Shown here in pieces: positions 1-3,800 of a stretch of 5,762 bases of DNA; position 1 is the first letter of the stretch, and the number at the start of each line of letters is the position of its first letter. A program made the translations under genes and the position numbers. The notes beneath the pieces were generated by a model. That model saw only the letters and a list, made by a program, of their open reading frames with translations. It did not search any database and was not told the origin of the DNA. Source of the DNA: Thermoplasmata archaeon (GTDB taxonomy: Archaea > Thermoplasmatota > Thermoplasmata > Lutacidiplasmatales > UBA184); contig JASHQY010000115.1 of NCBI GenBank assembly GCA_030038885.1, forward strand, positions 1-5,762. The letters are read 5' to 3'.

Positions 1-241
1 AGCGGAGCTCCCGGCCTCCCGTGCGGAGATCGTAGCCGAGGACGGTGGCCGATCCCTCGGTCGGCGGGAGCAGGGTCGTCAGGAGGCGTACGGTCGTCGT
101 CTTGCCGGCGCCGTTCCGACCCAGCACGCCCAGCACTTCACCGCGGTGCAGGTTCACCGAAAGATGGCGGATCGCGAACCGCTCGGGGGCGTAGGCATAC
201 CCCAGGTCTCGGGTCTCGAGAACCAGTTCGCTCGACGGCAT
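1..241 (-). CDS. ABC transporter ATP-binding protein, N-terminal part (cut by window edge)
   Basis: This is the nucleotide-binding subunit of an ABC transporter, which hydrolyses ATP on the inner face of the membrane to drive a partner permease. The first 80 codons are visible on the minus strand. The Walker A motif GRNGAGKTT lies at residues 41-49, after the usual 'RGEVLGVLG' strand, and aromatic residues Tyr15/Tyr17 are placed for the A-loop. The text just after it (LLTTLLPPTEGSATVLGYD) resembles the DrrA/CcmA-type ATPases of ABC-2 exporters, so an export role is inferred. The Q-loop, signature motif and Walker B lie outside the window. I chose ATG at 241-239 because the domain begins a few residues later. 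An in-frame ATG at 280-278 would add 13 residues (MELALPSTVSSAP) that look unlike the family. Neither start has a good ribosome binding site. The gene is divergent from the large gene at 786. Its substrate and permease cannot be seen. Confidence 0.92.
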   Translation of the reverse strand, partial: MPSSELVLETRDLGYAYAPERFAIRHLSVNLHRGEVLGVLGRNGAGKTTTVRLLTTLLPPTEGSATVLGYDLRTGGRELR

Positions 242-372
242 AGGTGCACTAGAAACCGTGGAGGGGAGAGCGAGCTCCATTTGGCCCTTGCTCTCGATTC
301 CCGCGGAGAAGGAGCTCGGACGGCATCTGAGACGCGCGGTCCAGGGCACGGGGCCGATCGCGGTCCCGTGAT

Positions 373-403
373 CCGCCCGGGTCCGAGAGGGCGCCCCGGG
401 CGG
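373..403. repeat. Perfect 9-bp inverted repeat with 13-nt spacer
   Basis: CCGCCCGGG at 373-381 is mirrored by CCCGGGCGG at 395-403, with spacer 382-394. The match does not extend on either side. It lies about 95-130 nt upstream of the ABC gene's possible starts, so it could be a dyad operator or a hairpin in a leader transcript. GC-rich DNA produces such matches by chance, so a function is only a possibility. Confidence 0.4.
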
Positions 404-737
404 TCGGCGGAGGGCGGCGGGAGCACGTCTCCGCTTCGGATCCGCGGGGATTCCATGAACTCGGGCTCGGTGACCGGCGGCTCGGGAACCGTGCGTCCTG
501 GGCCTCGGCGCGCGAGGGTCCCCCCGGGTCCCACCGGTCGCCGGAGTGTCTCGAGACGCAGGGATCGCGGCGACTCCTCAAGGTGCTCACGCGTTCGGTC
601 CGCCGGTCCGCAGTTCGAGGCCGAACCCCTCCCACGGGAGGAGAGGCGGAGGCTCGGGGTCGTCCGTTCGACCGAGGCCACGAAGCGGACACGGCAGGGA
701 TTCCCTCCGTCCGGCGCGGAACGGTCTCCCGGTGACT

Positions 738-744
738 GATATAC
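738..744 (+). promoter_or_regulatory. TATA-like element upstream of the large exoprotein gene
   Basis: GATATAC is one of the few AT-rich spots between the two genes and lies about 45 nt before the TTG start at 786. An archaeal TATA box usually sits about 26 nt before the transcription start, which would place the start near 767 and leave a leader of roughly 20 nt. A partial Shine-Dalgarno match (GTGA, 776-779) precedes the TTG by 6 nt and overlaps the in-frame TGA at 777-779. No clear BRE purine run is seen just upstream. Position and composition support it, but it is not proven. Confidence 0.4.
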
Positions 745-785
745 GACCACGCCTTGGCCGCAACTCGCCGGGGTCGTGAGCCGAG

Positions 786-866
786 TTGCAAACGAAGGGC
801 GCCCTCGTCGTGGTCCTCACGATCCTCGCCGTCCTGGGATGGATGGGACTTTCCTCGTCCGGGGCG
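786..866 (+). other. Signal peptide of the large exoprotein
   Basis: Residues 1-27 have a short N-terminal part with one lysine (MQTKG), a hydrophobic run at about residues 6-22 (ALVVVLTILAVLGWMGL) and a small-residue stretch SSSGA where cleavage is plausible. This is a Sec-type export signal. There is no Tat twin arginine and no lipobox cysteine. An Ala/Pro/Ser/Thr-rich stretch follows, as expected of a flexible or pro-region. Confidence 0.85.
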
Positions 867-3800
867 ATCGGTACTTCCCCCTCGTCGGCTCCGGCGGCCG
901 AGGCGACCGCCGTTTCGCCCCTGCCCGCCGGCTCCGCCGCCGGGACCCCAGCTCCGACCGTTCCCTCGCCGCAGAGCGCTTCGGCGGGAACCACGAGCGG
1001 CACCGAAAATCCAGCCGCGGAGATGGCGGCCCGCGCGATCGCCGCGACTCAGGCCGCGGGCCTGAAATCCAACGTCGTCTACGTGCCTCACCCCTCCGCG
1101 TCCCCGGCGCAGATCGCGCTCGCCGCGGAGACCGGCGCGGCGACTCCCCTTTACACCGCGGACCCGGCCCCCATGGGGCTCGCGGACTACGGGCTCAGTC
1201 AGATCAACTCCGAAGTCTACGTGGCGAACAGCGGCTCGAACAGCGTCAGTCTGATCAGTGACGCGACGAACCAGGTCGTCGCGACGATTCCGGTCGGCCA
1301 GGGGCCCGCCGGCCTGGCGTTCGATGGAGGCACGGGCGAGGTCTACGTCGCGAACGAATACTCCGATACAGTGTCCGTGATCAACGGCACGGCCGTGGTC
1401 GCGACCGTTCCGGTCGGATTCGATCCGTTCGCGGTGGTCTACGACTCGGCGAACGGCGAGGTGTTCGTCGCGAACAGCCACTCCAACAGCGTCAGCGTCA
1501 TCAACGATCTCACGAACCGCGTGGTCGCCACGATCCCCGTCGGCGCCGACCCGACGGGGGCGGCCTACGACAGCGGCGACGGGGACGTCTACGTCGCGGA
1601 TCTCGGTTCGAACAGCGTGAGCGTGATCCGCGGGTCCGGGAACACGGTGCAAGGCACGATCTTCGTCGGCTTCGGGTCCCAGCCCTTCGACGTGGCGTAC
1701 GACGGCGGGAACGGCGACGTGTACGCGACCGACCTCGGAACGTCCACGGTGAGCGTGATCGCCGGCACGACGATCCCCCGGGTGATCCCGCTGGGCCCGT
1801 TCAGTTCCCCGGGCGACCTGGCCTACGACAGCGCGAACGGCGAGCTGTTCGTCGCGCTCTCGGGAGCGGACGCGGTCGGCGTGATCAACGGCGCGACGAA
1901 CACCGAGGTCGCCCAGGTTCGCGTGGGCTTCGCGCCGGTGGCGATCGCGGTCGACAGTGGGAACGGGGAGGTCTATGCGGCGAACGACTTTTCCAATGAC
2001 GTCAGCGCGGTCAGCGTGGCGACCGACACGGTCGTGGCAACCGTCGCGGTGGGAAGCTACCCGTTGGGCGTGGCCTACGACCCCGGGAGCGGCGGAGGGG
2101 CGCCGACCCCGTCGGTCCTCACGACCTCGCTCGTCTCGGGGACGGTCGACATCTCCGCCGCCGGGATCGAGGGACAGGACCTCTACCAGAACACGCCGGA
2201 CGCCTTCAGCATCCAGCTCAACGCGGTCCTCACGGGCGTCGACGTGCTCGGGCGCGCGACGTACACGTTCTGGGCCCAGGATATCGTGACCTACTACCCC
2301 ACGACGGGTACGATGGTGCTGATCACGAACCTCTGGAACTTCTCGTCGCCCTCCGCGTACGTGAACAGCTCGACGCTCGAGGATCACGGCCCGGACGGGA
2401 CCGACCTCTACAGCCAGCTGGGCTTCTACTACGCCGAGTACACCGTGCCGTACGCGGTGGGCTACCCCTTCGATCTGACCCTGTCGATGGCGGCCAGCGT
2501 CGGCTCCTACTCGAACGGAGAGGACGACCAAGTGGAGTTCTCGACCGAGGTCGTGAGCCCCTCGAACGCCTTCCCGGCGGTCGCGGAGCCGGACTGGGAC
2601 TTCGTCGCGTTCGACTCCGTACCCGCGGCCCCGTGCTCGTGCGTCGCTCCGTCGTCCGACCCGCTCGAGTTCACGGTGGACCCGGTCTACAACCCCGTCG
2701 GATTGCTGGACGACCTCGAGCTGGTGGTGACCGGGCCCGGCGGCGGCAGCAACGTGGATCTCGGGTCGGCGGATGCGACGCTCGCCCTCGAGTACTGGGA
2801 CGCGGCGCGCGGGGCCCTCGCGAACGTGCCCTCGGCGTACAACTACGGAAGCGACACCGGCGAGACCTCGCTGAACGCGAACGTCAACTGGGCGGACGCG
2901 ACGGCGTCGAGCCCGGACGGGTTCGCCGACTACGCGACGATGACCACGGGCCCGTCGGTCATGTCCGGCCTGTGGGGGACCGGGGCTCCCTCCGGTGCGG
3001 GCGAGCTCGAGCTCGACGTGACTCCCTCGAACGCCTTCGTTTTCGTCCAGTACTCGGGGACGTCGACCTGGGACCAGACGATCGTCGGCCAGGACTCGTT
3101 CGTCCCGAGCCAGGCGCTGACCGAGTTCGAGCTCATGCCGGGGACGTACGAGGTCTCCGTCCTGCTCTCGGATTGGACGAGCACGACCCTTTCGGTGACG
3201 GTCTCGGCGTCCGCGACCACGGTGGTGACGGCCGGACTCAGTCCCGACCCCAGCGTCGGGATCGTCACGCCCCTCTGGGCGTTCTCGAACAGCCAGCTCG
3301 GGGCGATCTCGCAGTCCGGCGCGGGCACTCCCACGGACCCGTACGTGCTGGTCAACAACCCGCCGGTGGTCAATGGGGCCGAGGGCCCCCTCGACACCGT
3401 GTTCGGAAGCTACAACGACTACTCGTTCCCGGTCTTTCCTGGCGTGTTCTTGATGGGAACGACCGACTCGGTCGAGGTGAACGACTCGCCGTCGTTCGAG
3501 GTGAACAACTCGCTCGTGGCCGCCGGGCTGACGTCGGAGCCGGCGGCCCCCTACGACGCCCTCCCCGCGATCAACGATCTCCAGCTCTGGTTCTGGGACG
3601 TGAGCGGCGTTGCGCTGACGAACGACACCAACCTCTCGGGATGGTTCGCCGACCAGGCCTCGCTCCCGTTGACGTACAACTCGTTCAACGTGATCTTCTA
3701 CGACTCGTCGGGCAACCTCGTCGCGAACGACACGTTCGCGACCGAGAGCGCGGCGCTCCTGATGTACTCCTCGGGGCTCCCGGGCACGTCCGGCGGATCG

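Larger units (their letters stand above)
242..785. other. Divergent intergenic region, about 540 bp, no supported gene
   Basis: The region separates two divergently transcribed genes and should hold both promoters. Open frames cross it on both strands, but their translations are rich in Arg, Pro, Gly and Ser, have no recognisable domain, and lack the strong C/G third-position bias of the large gene. I treat them as chance frames in GC-rich DNA. Identifiable elements are a perfect 9-bp inverted repeat (373-403) and a TATA-like element (738-744). I see no tRNA, no obvious small RNA and no AT-rich promoter element for the ABC gene. If the ABC gene starts at 280, the region shrinks to 281-785. 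Confidence 0.6.

Noticed and set aside
146..750. Overlapping open frames on both strands (146-739 plus, 154-750 minus) across the spacer and the ABC gene start
   Set aside because: Both overlap the well-supported ABC ATPase coding region in other frames, are Arg/Pro/Gly-rich, and show no domain or signal.
843..845. ATG at 843 as an alternative start of the large gene
   Set aside because: It lies at residue 20, inside the hydrophobic core of the signal peptide, and would destroy the export signal that the TTG start provides.
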